A DNA stretch of 19,725 nt, taken from Aigarchaeota archaeon. Its GTDB lineage: Archaea > Thermoproteota > Nitrososphaeria_A > Caldarchaeales > Wolframiiraptoraceae. Position 1 is the first letter of the stretch, and each line of letters opens with the position of its first letter. The DNA lies in the NCBI GenBank assembly GCA_025059415.1, contig JANXDQ010000018.1:1-19725 (forward strand). Direction: 5' to 3'. The position numbers and the translations under genes were made by a program. The notes below the pieces were generated by a model. That model was not told where the DNA came from and did no database searches. It saw nothing but the letters and a program-made list of their open reading frames with translations. Below, one piece after another: positions 1 through 6,795 of the stretch.

Positions 1-1
1 G

Positions 2-382
2 GAGGAATGTGACAGGATTGGCTACTGCCCGGTCGGCGGCGCGGTGATGACTGGGGCTGGAAAGCTCAAGGCGAAATATGTGATACACGCCGTTGGTCCT
101 AGGATGGGTGAGGGAAATGAAGATGAGAAGCTCAGGAATGCGACCTTGAACTCACTAGGGGTCGCGGAGGAACATGGCGTCAAGAGCATAGCGTTTCCAG
201 CGATCTCGACGGGCGTCTTCGGATTCCCAAAGGATAGATGCGCGAGGATAATGTTGAGGACTACTATAGACTACTTGAAGCGTGGAAGCGGGATCCGGCG
301 CATCATCTTCTGCCTCTACGACGACGAAACATATAGGATATTCTCCGAAGAGCTGGAGAGGATTAAAGCCGAGACCTCCTAG
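2..382 (+). CDS. Macro-domain protein, 3' part (5' end outside window)
   Basis: The reading frame is open from the first bases of the window, so this is the C-terminal two-thirds (about 126 residues) of a longer gene; the internal ATG at 44 is not the true start. Visible macro-domain signatures are the segment EECDRIGYCPVGGAVMTGAG followed by KLKAKYVIHAVGP, and the second ligand loop FPAISTGVFGFPKD, which in this family wraps the ADP-ribose diphosphate and distal ribose. Macro domains bind or hydrolyse ADP-ribose derivatives such as ADP-ribose-1''-phosphate, O-acetyl-ADP-ribose and ADP-ribosylated side chains. The N-terminal catalytic Asn/Gly-rich loop lies outside the window, so activity cannot be judged. 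The C-terminus looks natural in length. It overlaps the open frame of a dehydrogenase remnant, which suggests recombination just downstream. Confidence 0.88.
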   Translation, partial: EECDRIGYCPVGGAVMTGAGKLKAKYVIHAVGPRMGEGNEDEKLRNATLNSLGVAEEHGVKSIAFPAISTGVFGFPKDRCARIMLRTTIDYLKRGSGIRRIIFCLYDDETYRIFSEELERIKAETS

Positions 383-579
383 GATATGGTAGAACCCCGG
401 AGGAGGCCAAGGCCTTAATCGAGGCGATAAAGCAGAAAGCCATCCTGAGAAGGGTGGGTAAGCCCGAGGACATAGCTGCCGCCGCCGTCTTCTTAGCCTC
501 GGATGAATCGAGCTTCATCACGGGCCAGGTAATACTCATCGATGGCGGGAGAACAGATTATCTAACACATTCCATATGA
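367..579 (+). pseudogene. Short-chain dehydrogenase/reductase, C-terminal remnant
   Basis: Frame 1 is open from just after a stop at 364-366 to the TGA at 577-579. It encodes the typical end of a short-chain dehydrogenase: LRRVGKPEDIAAAAVFLASD, then SSFITGQVILIDGG, then a short tail. These are the conserved C-terminal segments that precede and close the Rossmann fold in classical FabG-like enzymes. About 60-70 residues remain of a family normally near 250. The GxxxGxG cofactor motif and the YxxxK catalytic motif are absent because the upstream sequence is the macro-domain gene in another frame. No convincing start codon or ribosome site was found. I read it as a truncated gene left by deletion or recombination; an assembly join is the alternative. 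Confidence 0.8.
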
Positions 580-656
580 CCATGTTGGTGCGGGCGAATA
601 AGACGCCAAGAACCTATCCTTCACGAATTTGGGATCCACGTGTAGATTAGAATAAA

Positions 657-2051
657 TTATTTCACGAGCATGTGGATCGGTTTCCAGAGGGCCGCTTCCG
701 CCGCCTCTGAAAGTGCTTCACTGAATGTTGGATGCGGCCTAATGGTTTTCGCGAATTGTTCTAAGGTCAACTTATTCCTGATAGCGAGAGCTGCTTCCGC
801 GAGGAGCTCGGAAACATGGGCGCCCACCATCTGGCACCCTATGATGATGTCTCTCTCCGAGTCCGCGATGATCCTAACAAATCCCTCATCCTCACCCTCG
901 AGGATCGCCCTCCCGAGGGCTGAAAACGCGAATTTCCCAACTCTGGGCTTTATCCCCCGCTTCTCAGCATCCGAGGCGGTTAACCCAACCAAGGCTATCT
1001 CAGGATCCGTGAAAATCGCTGATGGGATTGCTGCCTCATCTAATCTAACATCTTTTCCATCCACGTTCTCTGCGGCGATTAGGCCGTGAAATGAAGCGCG
1101 ATGGGCGAGGAAGGGCGGCCCAGTCACATCTCCAATCGCATACACTCCATCAACATCTGTTTCCAATTTTTCGTTTACGCGGATGAATCCCTTTTCGTCA
1201 AGTTTTACCCCCAAGTCTTCAACCCCCAACTCCCTCGCTGTAGAATGTTTCCCAACGGCGACCATCGCATAATCGGCTTTTACCTCAAAAGACTCATTCC
1301 TTCCCTCAACTTCCACTTCAACATTTTCCCCAATGATCTTCGAGTCGACCACTTTGGAGCTTGTGTGGACCTCGATGCCCAATTTCCTCATCCTTTTCTC
1401 AACCACATCAACTAGGTCTTTTTCAACTCCAGGGAGGAGTTGATCCATTAATTCGACTATGATCACCTTTGTCCCAAGCTTCGCATAAAGTGTTCCGAGT
1501 TCAAGTCCCGAGACTCCGCCCCCAACTATTAATAACCGCTTTGGGATCTCTCTTAATTCTAGGGCTTGGCTGGAGGAGAGAATTCTTCTTCCATCTATTG
1601 GTATCGCTGGAAGCGAGATGTGTTCCGATCCCGTGGCGATGATTATGTTCTCAGATCTGAAAACTTGCTGGGATCCATCTCTCAATTTCACCACGACTCT
1701 CTTTTCTGGCTTGAGCCTTGCCTCTCCTTCCATTATCCTGACACCATTCCCCTCGAGTAGATATTTGATGCCCATCCTCAGTCTATTGATTATCCTCTCC
1801 CTCCGGGATTGAAGAGCGGCCCAGTCTAACTCCAGTCTCTCCGCCCTGATCCATTGAGACCTCCTCGCGGCCCAATAAACGTTGACGCCCGTGATCAGTA
1901 TCTTAGATGGTATACACCCCCTATTGAGGCATTCTCCGCCTAGAGAATTCTTCTCCACTAAGAGCGTCCTTATCCCCAGCTGTCCAAGCCTTATCCCCGC
2001 GACGTATCCGCCTGGACCACCGCCAATCACTACTGCCTCGTATTCCTCCAT
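657..2051 (-). CDS. lpdA: Dihydrolipoamide dehydrogenase (flavoprotein disulfide reductase)
   Basis: A complete 464-residue flavoprotein. The N-terminal FAD motif GGGPGGY spans about residues 10-16. The redox-active disulfide lies in GGECLNRGCIPSK (C41 and C46). A second nucleotide motif, VGGGVSGLE, binds NAD. FAD-binding YAIGDVTG and the C-terminal HPTFSE (the His-Glu base pair of the partner subunit) complete the set. The family reoxidises dihydrolipoamide on E2 or glycine-cleavage H protein with NAD+. The chosen ATG at 2051 is preceded by GGTGA about 7 nt upstream; a TTG at 2084 would add 11 unconserved residues. No E1, E2 or lipoyl carrier gene is visible. It diverges from the por operon. 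A related disulfide reductase with another substrate remains possible. Confidence 0.88.
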   Translation of the reverse strand: MEEYEAVVIGGGPGGYVAGIRLGQLGIRTLLVEKNSLGGECLNRGCIPSKILITGVNVYWAARRSQWIRAERLELDWAALQSRRERIINRLRMGIKYLLEGNGVRIMEGEARLKPEKRVVVKLRDGSQQVFRSENIIIATGSEHISLPAIPIDGRRILSSSQALELREIPKRLLIVGGGVSGLELGTLYAKLGTKVIIVELMDQLLPGVEKDLVDVVEKRMRKLGIEVHTSSKVVDSKIIGENVEVEVEGRNESFEVKADYAMVAVGKHSTARELGVEDLGVKLDEKGFIRVNEKLETDVDGVYAIGDVTGPPFLAHRASFHGLIAAENVDGKDVRLDEAAIPSAIFTDPEIALVGLTASDAEKRGIKPRVGKFAFSALGRAILEGEDEGFVRIIADSERDIIIGCQMVGAHVSELLAEAALAIRNKLTLEQFAKTIRPHPTFSEALSEAAEAALWKPIHMLVK

Positions 2052-2084
2052 CGCTGATTCACCGCTATAGCCTGCTCTGGGCAA

Positions 2085-2132
2085 GTAAAGAATTTACCTG
2101 GCTGATCCTTACAGGATCTCAAATACATATGT
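2085..2132. promoter_or_regulatory. Divergent lpdA/por control region with three palindromes
   Basis: Three perfect short inverted repeats lie within about 50 nt: GTAAA-gaa-TTTAC (2085-2097), GATCC-ttaca-GGATC (2104-2118) and ACATATGT (2125-2132). The first overlaps the TAAATT element that would be the TATA box for lpdA, about 35-40 nt upstream of its ATG. Rightward TATA candidates for porG are the T-rich elements near 2135-2140 and 2152-2159. A dimeric regulator that controls both directions is an inference; the symmetry itself is seen directly. Confidence 0.45.
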
Positions 2133-2240
2133 GGCTTTTAGAAGACTTAGTTCTTTTTAGGTTCCATCCAAGGCCGAGGCGAAGCAGTGATGATAATGGT
2201 AATTAAGTGGGTGGAGTAGTTCAGGCATGCTGGTGATGAC

Positions 2241-2810
2241 ATGGGCTTAATTGAGGTTAGATGGCATGGTAGAGGTGGACAGGGGGTCGTGACGGGCAGC
2301 AATCTCCTGGCAAGGGCGGCGATCCAAGAAGGAAAATATGCCCAACACTTCCCCGAATTTGGCCCAGAAAGGGCCGGTGCGCCGGTGAGATCTTACACGA
2401 GGATCTCCGAAGACCCCATCGAGATTCACTGCGGGATCTACGAACCCGATGTAGTCGTGATAATCGACCCCGTCATGTCCAGGTACACAAAAGACTACTG
2501 CTATGGATTGAAGCCCGGAGGCGACATAGTCTTGAATTACATTCCATCTGGTGATGACGAGGTTGTGCGGTGGACGAGGAATAATGGATACAAATTACAT
2601 GCAGTGGATGCGAGAAAGATCTCGATCGAGGAGATTAATAGGGAGATCTATAATGTACCAATGCTCGCGGCGCTGCTCAGGGTGAAGGGCTTCTGCAAGA
2701 TGTCAACGCTTGAAGAAGTCTTGGCGCAGAGGTTCAAGGATAAGGTCCTCGAGATGAACCTGAGGATTAGTAGGAGGGCATATGAGGAGGTGAAGACGAT
2801 TGTCGGCTAG
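2241..2810 (+). CDS. porG: Pyruvate:ferredoxin oxidoreductase, gamma subunit
   Basis: 189 residues, the usual size of a stand-alone gamma subunit of archaeal 2-oxoacid:ferredoxin oxidoreductases. The N-terminal signature WHGRGGQGVVTG (residues 8-19) and HFPEFGPERAGAPVRSYTRI mark the CoA-binding gamma domain. In the complex with the alpha, beta and delta subunits it takes part in CoA-dependent oxidative decarboxylation of pyruvate to acetyl-CoA with ferredoxin reduction, or the reverse synthase reaction. The ATG at 2241 follows a GGTGA at 2232-2236. It is the first gene of porGDAB; its last 11 nt overlap porD. Pyruvate as substrate is inferred from alpha and beta similarity; a branched-chain 2-oxoacid enzyme (Vor) is the main alternative. 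Confidence 0.92.
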   Translation: MGLIEVRWHGRGGQGVVTGSNLLARAAIQEGKYAQHFPEFGPERAGAPVRSYTRISEDPIEIHCGIYEPDVVVIIDPVMSRYTKDYCYGLKPGGDIVLNYIPSGDDEVVRWTRNNGYKLHAVDARKISIEEINREIYNVPMLAALLRVKGFCKMSTLEEVLAQRFKDKVLEMNLRISRRAYEEVKTIVG

Positions 2811-3108
2811 AAAGCTTGTTGATGATGTATTGAAGGGTCGGTTCACCTATAAGACGTTGCCGATTGCGGCGGCGATACCCAATCCTCCAACATCCCTCGA
2901 GAATAAGACGGGCATGTGGAGGGTCCAGGAGCCGGTCATCGACCAGAGTAAATGTATTAAGTGCCTGCTATGCTGGACCTACTGCCCCGATGCATCCATA
3001 AAGAGAAGGGACGATGACGGCGTTGAGGTAGACTATGATTATTGCAAGGGATGTGGGATCTGTATGACCGTATGCCCTGTTAAGGCGATAAGCATGAGGG
3101 AGGTGTGA
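2800..3108 (+). CDS. porD: Pyruvate:ferredoxin oxidoreductase, delta subunit (2x[4Fe-4S])
   Basis: A 102-residue ferredoxin-like subunit with two complete CxxCxxCxxxCP cluster motifs: C52/C55/C58/C62 and C82/C85/C88/C92, each fourth cysteine followed by Pro. It relays electrons from the TPP/cluster site in PorB to external ferredoxin. The start is a TTG at 2800, inside the end of porG. It is supported by a near-perfect ribosome site, GGAGGTGA (2786-2793), about 6 nt upstream, and by full-length alignment of the family N-terminus ahead of the clusters. The 11-nt overlap with porG and the direct junction with porA indicate translational coupling. Confidence 0.92.
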   Translation: MSARKLVDDVLKGRFTYKTLPIAAAIPNPPTSLENKTGMWRVQEPVIDQSKCIKCLLCWTYCPDASIKRRDDDGVEVDYDYCKGCGICMTVCPVKAISMREV

Positions 3109-3113
3109 GGGTG

Positions 3114-4298
3114 ATGGCTCAGGTCCAAAGAATAGCAATCATGGGGGACGAGGCGGTGGCGCTGGCCGTGAAGCAGGCGAAAGTAGACTTAGTAGCGGCT
3201 TACCCGATCACGCCACAGACCATAATCGTGGAGAGGCTGAGCGAATACGTCGCAGACGGAGAGCTGGATGCGGCATTCATACAGGCTGAGAGCGAGCACT
3301 CTGCGCTGTCGATCTGTGTTGGCGCGGCGTTAGCGGGCGCAAGGGTCTTCACCTCAACTTGTAGCCAGGGCCTTGCCCTGATGCACGAGATAGTGTACGC
3401 GGCTTCCTCGATGAGGATCCCCATGGTGATGACGATTGTTAATAGGTCGCTTAATGCCCCACTTAACATCCACTGTGAGCACGGAGACGTCATGCCGGAG
3501 AGGGACTCTGGCTGGGTGCACTTATTCGCCGCAAATGTGCAGGAGGCATACGACCTGACATTCATAGCGTTTAAATTGTCGGAGCGGGAGGACGTGATGC
3601 TGCCAGTCTCCGTTAACCTAGACGCCTTCATATTGTCTCATAGCATCGAGTCCCTGATACCTATCTCCGATGAAGATGCCGCGAGGTTCCTACCGCCGAG
3701 GGAGTATAAGCTGGCGCTCGACTTCGATAACCCAATAACACACGGAACCATGGCATTACCGGACACTTACATGGAGTTTAAGATGCAGTTGAAGGAGGCC
3801 GTGGAGAGGGCGAAGAGCGTCTATCCGGAGATCGTCGAGGAATATGCTCGGATAAGTGGGAGGAAGTACTGGTACTTCAACTCCTACATGGCCGACGACG
3901 CCGATGCCGTGGTAATGGTACTCGGCTCCACGTATGGAACCTTGAAGACTGCCGCGAGGGAGCTGAGGGAGAAGGGGTTGAAGGTCGGCGTGATCGGGTT
4001 GACGATGTTTAGGCCTTTCCCGGAGGAGCAGTTGGTGGATGCATTGAAGGGGGTTAGAGCCGTGGTGGTCATGGATCGTGCCTATGGCTACGGCGGCTTG
4101 GGAGGCCAGCTCTACACCGACGTAGTTGGGGCGCTCTACCGGAATGGCATCAGGATACCCGCCAAAAACGTCGTATTCGGCCTAGGTGGAAGGGACTTCA
4201 AGCTAGATGAAGCGGAGGCCATTCTGAAGATGGCCGCCAAGGGAGCCCGCGATGGGGGCTTTGATACACATGTCCAGTGGTGGGGGGTGAGGGCGTGA
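3114..4298 (+). CDS. porA: Pyruvate:ferredoxin oxidoreductase, alpha subunit
   Basis: About 394 residues, the family norm for PorA. Family segments visible in order are AAYPITPQT (pyrimidine/TPP-facing domain I), FIQAESEHSA with its conserved Glu, TSTCSQGLALMHE, IVNRSLNAPLNIHCEHGD, and a C-terminal transketolase-C-like domain with VMVLGSTYGT and DRAYGYGGLGGQLYTD. It forms the TPP-binding catalytic core with PorB. ATG 3114 is preferred because GAGGTG (3100-3105) lies 8 nt upstream. In-frame GTG codons at 3105 and 3111 are alternatives and would add up to three residues. It overlaps or abuts porD and its TGA overlaps the porB start. Confidence 0.93.
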   Translation: MAQVQRIAIMGDEAVALAVKQAKVDLVAAYPITPQTIIVERLSEYVADGELDAAFIQAESEHSALSICVGAALAGARVFTSTCSQGLALMHEIVYAASSMRIPMVMTIVNRSLNAPLNIHCEHGDVMPERDSGWVHLFAANVQEAYDLTFIAFKLSEREDVMLPVSVNLDAFILSHSIESLIPISDEDAARFLPPREYKLALDFDNPITHGTMALPDTYMEFKMQLKEAVERAKSVYPEIVEEYARISGRKYWYFNSYMADDADAVVMVLGSTYGTLKTAARELREKGLKVGVIGLTMFRPFPEEQLVDALKGVRAVVVMDRAYGYGGLGGQLYTDVVGALYRNGIRIPAKNVVFGLGGRDFKLDEAEAILKMAAKGARDGGFDTHVQWWGVRA

Positions 4299-5242
4299 GC
4301 GCGCCGGCTCCAGCATTCAAGACAATAAAGGATCTACCGAGGGAGGAGTGGTTTGCGTCGGGCCATAGGCTGTGTGCTGGATGCGGCCCCGGTATAGCGG
4401 CGAGACTAATGCTGAAAGCCATCAGAGGCCCAACGATCATCGTCAACCCAACGGGGTGCATCGAGGTCTCGACAACCTGCTATCCATACACCGCGTGGAG
4501 GGTCCCCTACGTGCACATCGCCTTCGATAATGCGGCGGCGGTGGCCTCGGGGATCGTTGAGGCCATAAATGTGCTGCACCGAAAGAGGGGCAAGAAGCTG
4601 CATGATGTCATAGCCTTCGCCGGAGATGGTGGGACATTTGACATAGGTTTTCAGGCTTTATCTGGTGCACTTGAGAGGGGCCACAACATGCTCTACATCT
4701 GCTACGATAACGAGGCCTACATGAATACCGGCATTCAGAGATCTGGGGCAACGCCTCTCGGCGCAGCGACGACCACGAGCCCGGCTGGAAAAGTGATTCC
4801 CGGGAAGCAGCAGAGGAAAAAGGATTTGATCGGGATAGCTGTGGCCCACGGGATACCCTATGCCGCCACCTCCAGCATCTCCCACCCACTAGACTTCGTG
4901 AACAAGGTTAGGAAGGCCCTGGAGATAGATGGGCCGAAGGTGATCCACGTTCTGGCGCCGTGTGTGCCCGGATGGGGGTACCCGACCTCGGAGACCGTGA
5001 GACTCGCGAGACTAGCAGTCGAGACGAGGTACTTCCCAATATACGAGGTTGAATACGGGAAGGTCAAGATAAACATCAGGGTTGACGCGCCGAAGCCGCT
5101 CGAGGAGTTCCTAAAGACGCAGAGGAGGTTTGCCCACCTCTTCAGGCCCGAGAACGCGCGCATCCTAGAGGCGTTGAAGAAGGCCGTTGAGGAGAACTGG
5201 GAGAGGCTAGTGAAGCTCGAGGAGAGCGGCGTAACCCTTTAA
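4295..5242 (+). CDS. porB: Pyruvate:ferredoxin oxidoreductase, beta subunit
   Basis: About 315 residues. The N-terminal CAGCGPG (C27, C30), the GCIEVSTTCYPYTAW segment and the later APCVPGWGYPTSE carry the cysteines expected to hold the proximal [4Fe-4S] cluster. The TPP motif starts at GDGGTFDIGFQAL and continues through ICYDNEAYMNTG; TPLGAATTTSPAGK is typical of PorB. The GTG at 4295 overlaps the porA stop as GTGA and has a GGGGGTGA site just upstream; an in-frame GTG at 4277 is less well placed. It is the last gene of the operon. A T6 run at 5250-5255 follows the stop and may end the transcript. Confidence 0.93.
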   Translation: MSAPAPAFKTIKDLPREEWFASGHRLCAGCGPGIAARLMLKAIRGPTIIVNPTGCIEVSTTCYPYTAWRVPYVHIAFDNAAAVASGIVEAINVLHRKRGKKLHDVIAFAGDGGTFDIGFQALSGALERGHNMLYICYDNEAYMNTGIQRSGATPLGAATTTSPAGKVIPGKQQRKKDLIGIAVAHGIPYAATSSISHPLDFVNKVRKALEIDGPKVIHVLAPCVPGWGYPTSETVRLARLAVETRYFPIYEVEYGKVKINIRVDAPKPLEEFLKTQRRFAHLFRPENARILEALKKAVEENWERLVKLEESGVTL

Positions 5243-5249
5243 ACACCAA

Positions 5250-5291
5250 TTTTTTAAACTAGGCGCTTTATCTCTTCAATGGGAGAACTGC
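5250..5291 (+). promoter_or_regulatory. Promoter and leader of thymidylate kinase gene
   Basis: A TATA-like TTTAAA (5253-5258) in a T-rich context lies about 35 nt before the TTG start, predicting initiation near 5282 and a leader of about 10 nt. The GGGAG at 5281-5285 can act as the ribosome site. The same T run may also serve to terminate porB transcription. Confidence 0.45.
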
Positions 5292-5963
5292 TTGGCGCGA
5301 CCTTACATCGTCGTCTGGGAGGGGGTGGACGGCGCCGGAAAAACAACCCTCATGAAGCGCGTGAAGGAGATTCTTGAGGAGAGAGGATTCAAGGTCTTGA
5401 CATATAAGACCCCCAGCAACTCTCCCACGGGAGAATTCGCGATAAGATATGGCAACGAGCCGGGCATAGACCACCTCACCAGGATGCTATTATTTCTCGC
5501 GAATACCAGCGATGATTCCAAGAGGATGAGGGTGGACCTGGCGCGATCGCCAGACTTCTACTTCATCGACAGATACTATCTCTGCTCTATAGTCTACGGC
5601 CTCGCATTCTCGAGGCTGAATGGGGTCGAAGCCTCCGAAGGCGACTTCACCAAATTACTAGACATGATCGAGAAGCTCGGAGACAAAGTCTTCCTCAAGC
5701 CGGATCTCTACGTGATCGTCGACGCGCCGGAGGAGAACAGGATTAGAAGGTTGACGAAAAAACCTAGCCAGGGCGGGCTCGAAGATGAACTCGAACGGGA
5801 CTTATCAATGCAGAGACATGTCAGGGAATTGTATAGGGTGTTCGCGGAGGCGAAGCCCGATCAAGTGCTATGGATCATGAACCCCGAGGGCAGGCTCGAG
5901 GAGACCGCGCACGCGGTTGCGGAGAAATTGATCTCTAAGGGATCTCTGAGAACTCTTGAATAG
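5292..5963 (+). CDS. tmk: Thymidylate kinase-like dNMP kinase
   Basis: A 223-residue P-loop kinase of the thymidylate kinase fold. Walker A is GVDGAGKTT (residues 11-19). DRYYLCSIVYG (from D93) supplies the DR(Y/H) base-binding and Mg motif. The lid region contains RIRRLTKKP. dTMP kinase makes dTDP for DNA synthesis in the cytoplasm. The start is a TTG with GGGAG about 6 nt upstream; the nearby ATG at 5279 is out of frame. The segment that normally reads LLFxADRxQH is LLFLANTSDDSKR here, so nucleotide specificity could differ from dTMP. The gene stands between the por operon and the thpR cluster with its own predicted promoter. Confidence 0.8.
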   Translation: MARPYIVVWEGVDGAGKTTLMKRVKEILEERGFKVLTYKTPSNSPTGEFAIRYGNEPGIDHLTRMLLFLANTSDDSKRMRVDLARSPDFYFIDRYYLCSIVYGLAFSRLNGVEASEGDFTKLLDMIEKLGDKVFLKPDLYVIVDAPEENRIRRLTKKPSQGGLEDELERDLSMQRHVRELYRVFAEAKPDQVLWIMNPEGRLEETAHAVAEKLISKGSLRTLE

Positions 5964-6195
5964 AGTCCGGGTCCAAAAATCTTTCTCCCCAGCCGCCGCC
6001 CTTATCCTTGGAATATTTCTAGGATCTGTTGACGATTCTGGTGGAGATAGGCGTCGCAGCGTTGGGCTAATGAGATACTCCGCGTTATCGGGCTACATCC
6101 ATCCAGGATTCGGGAAGCTGGGGTCAAGTTTAGGATTCCGGGTTTCGGCGCGCTAGACGGCCCTGATCTAAGCTTAAAGCTGGGAGCTTGATTTA
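5964..6195 (+). other. Intergenic gap with no convincing gene
   Basis: This 232-nt gap follows tmk. A 66-codon open frame at 5956-6156 has no family features or ribosome site. Another frame is open at 6051-6191 and would encode EILRVIGLHPSRIREAGVKF, then a Gly/Pro-containing tail ending at TGA; it lacks a start and I cannot identify it, so it may be a gene relic or chance. AGCTTAAAGCT (6171-6181) near the end is a plausible TATA region for thpR, about 39 nt before the ATG at 6214. Confidence 0.35.
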
Positions 6196-6213
6196 ATGAT
6201 CGGGGAATGGCGC

Positions 6214-6795
6214 ATGGTCGAGTTCACGAGGACGTTTATAGCCGTGGACTTTGATGACCCCCAGATAGTCTCGAGGGCGCAGGAGGCGCAGAGAAAGCTG
6301 ATGGAATCGGGGATCGTGATGAAGCCGGTTGAACCGGAGAACCTCCACATAACCCTCTGGTTCCTCGGGGAACTCGATCCCCATAGGCTCAAGCTGATCC
6401 TCGACAACGTGAAGGAAGTGAGATTTAGGCCATTTAAACTCGAGGTAAAGGGGGTCGGGTACTTCCCGGGTGGAAGTAGAATCAACGTGATATGGCTCGG
6501 GATTGAGGATCCATCCAATGGGCTGAAGACGATCCTAGATCAATTGCTGGAGAGATTAACTAGGCTGGGGTTCAGGTATGAGGAACGGGGCTTTACACCC
6601 CATCTGACGATAGGCAGGGTGAAGTATGTCAAGGATAAGCAGGCCGCCCTCAAGGCGCTCAACGAGTTCAAGGAATTATACTTCGGGGAACAATCCGTGG
6701 AGGCCTTCAGGGTGAAGAAGAGCGTCTTAACGCAGAGAGGCCCCATATACAGCGACCTCACCGTGGTGAAGGCAGAAGGGGCAGATGAGCCTTGA
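6214..6795 (+). CDS. thpR: RNA 2',3'-cyclic phosphodiesterase (LigT/2H family)
   Basis: A 193-residue 2H phosphoesterase with both catalytic HxT motifs: H45-x-T47 in ENLHITLWFLGEL and H130-x-T132 in FTPHLTIGRVK. The opening TRTFIAVD is typical. The family opens 2',3'-cyclic phosphates at RNA ends to 2'-phosphomonoesters and was first assayed as a 2'-5' RNA ligase. ATG 6214 is preferred because the conserved protein starts just after it and GGGGA lies 7 nt upstream; ATG 6196 would add six residues. Its TGA overlaps the TTG of cca. This coupling fits a role in preparing or protecting RNA ends near the CCA enzyme. Confidence 0.88.
   Translation: MVEFTRTFIAVDFDDPQIVSRAQEAQRKLMESGIVMKPVEPENLHITLWFLGELDPHRLKLILDNVKEVRFRPFKLEVKGVGYFPGGSRINVIWLGIEDPSNGLKTILDQLLERLTRLGFRYEERGFTPHLTIGRVKYVKDKQAALKALNEFKELYFGEQSVEAFRVKKSVLTQRGPIYSDLTVVKAEGADEP

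Noticed and set aside
2187..2239. Two GTGATGA boxes (2187-2193 and 2233-2239) considered as C boxes of a C/D guide RNA
   Set aside because: No CTGA D or D' box lies between or just after them at guide spacing, and the second is the porG ribosome site.
3200..3631. 143-codon minus-strand frame inside porA
   Set aside because: Shadow of porA, which has full-length family similarity.
5956..6156. 66-codon frame after tmk
   Set aside because: Overlaps the tmk end, lacks a ribosome site and has no recognisable composition or motif.
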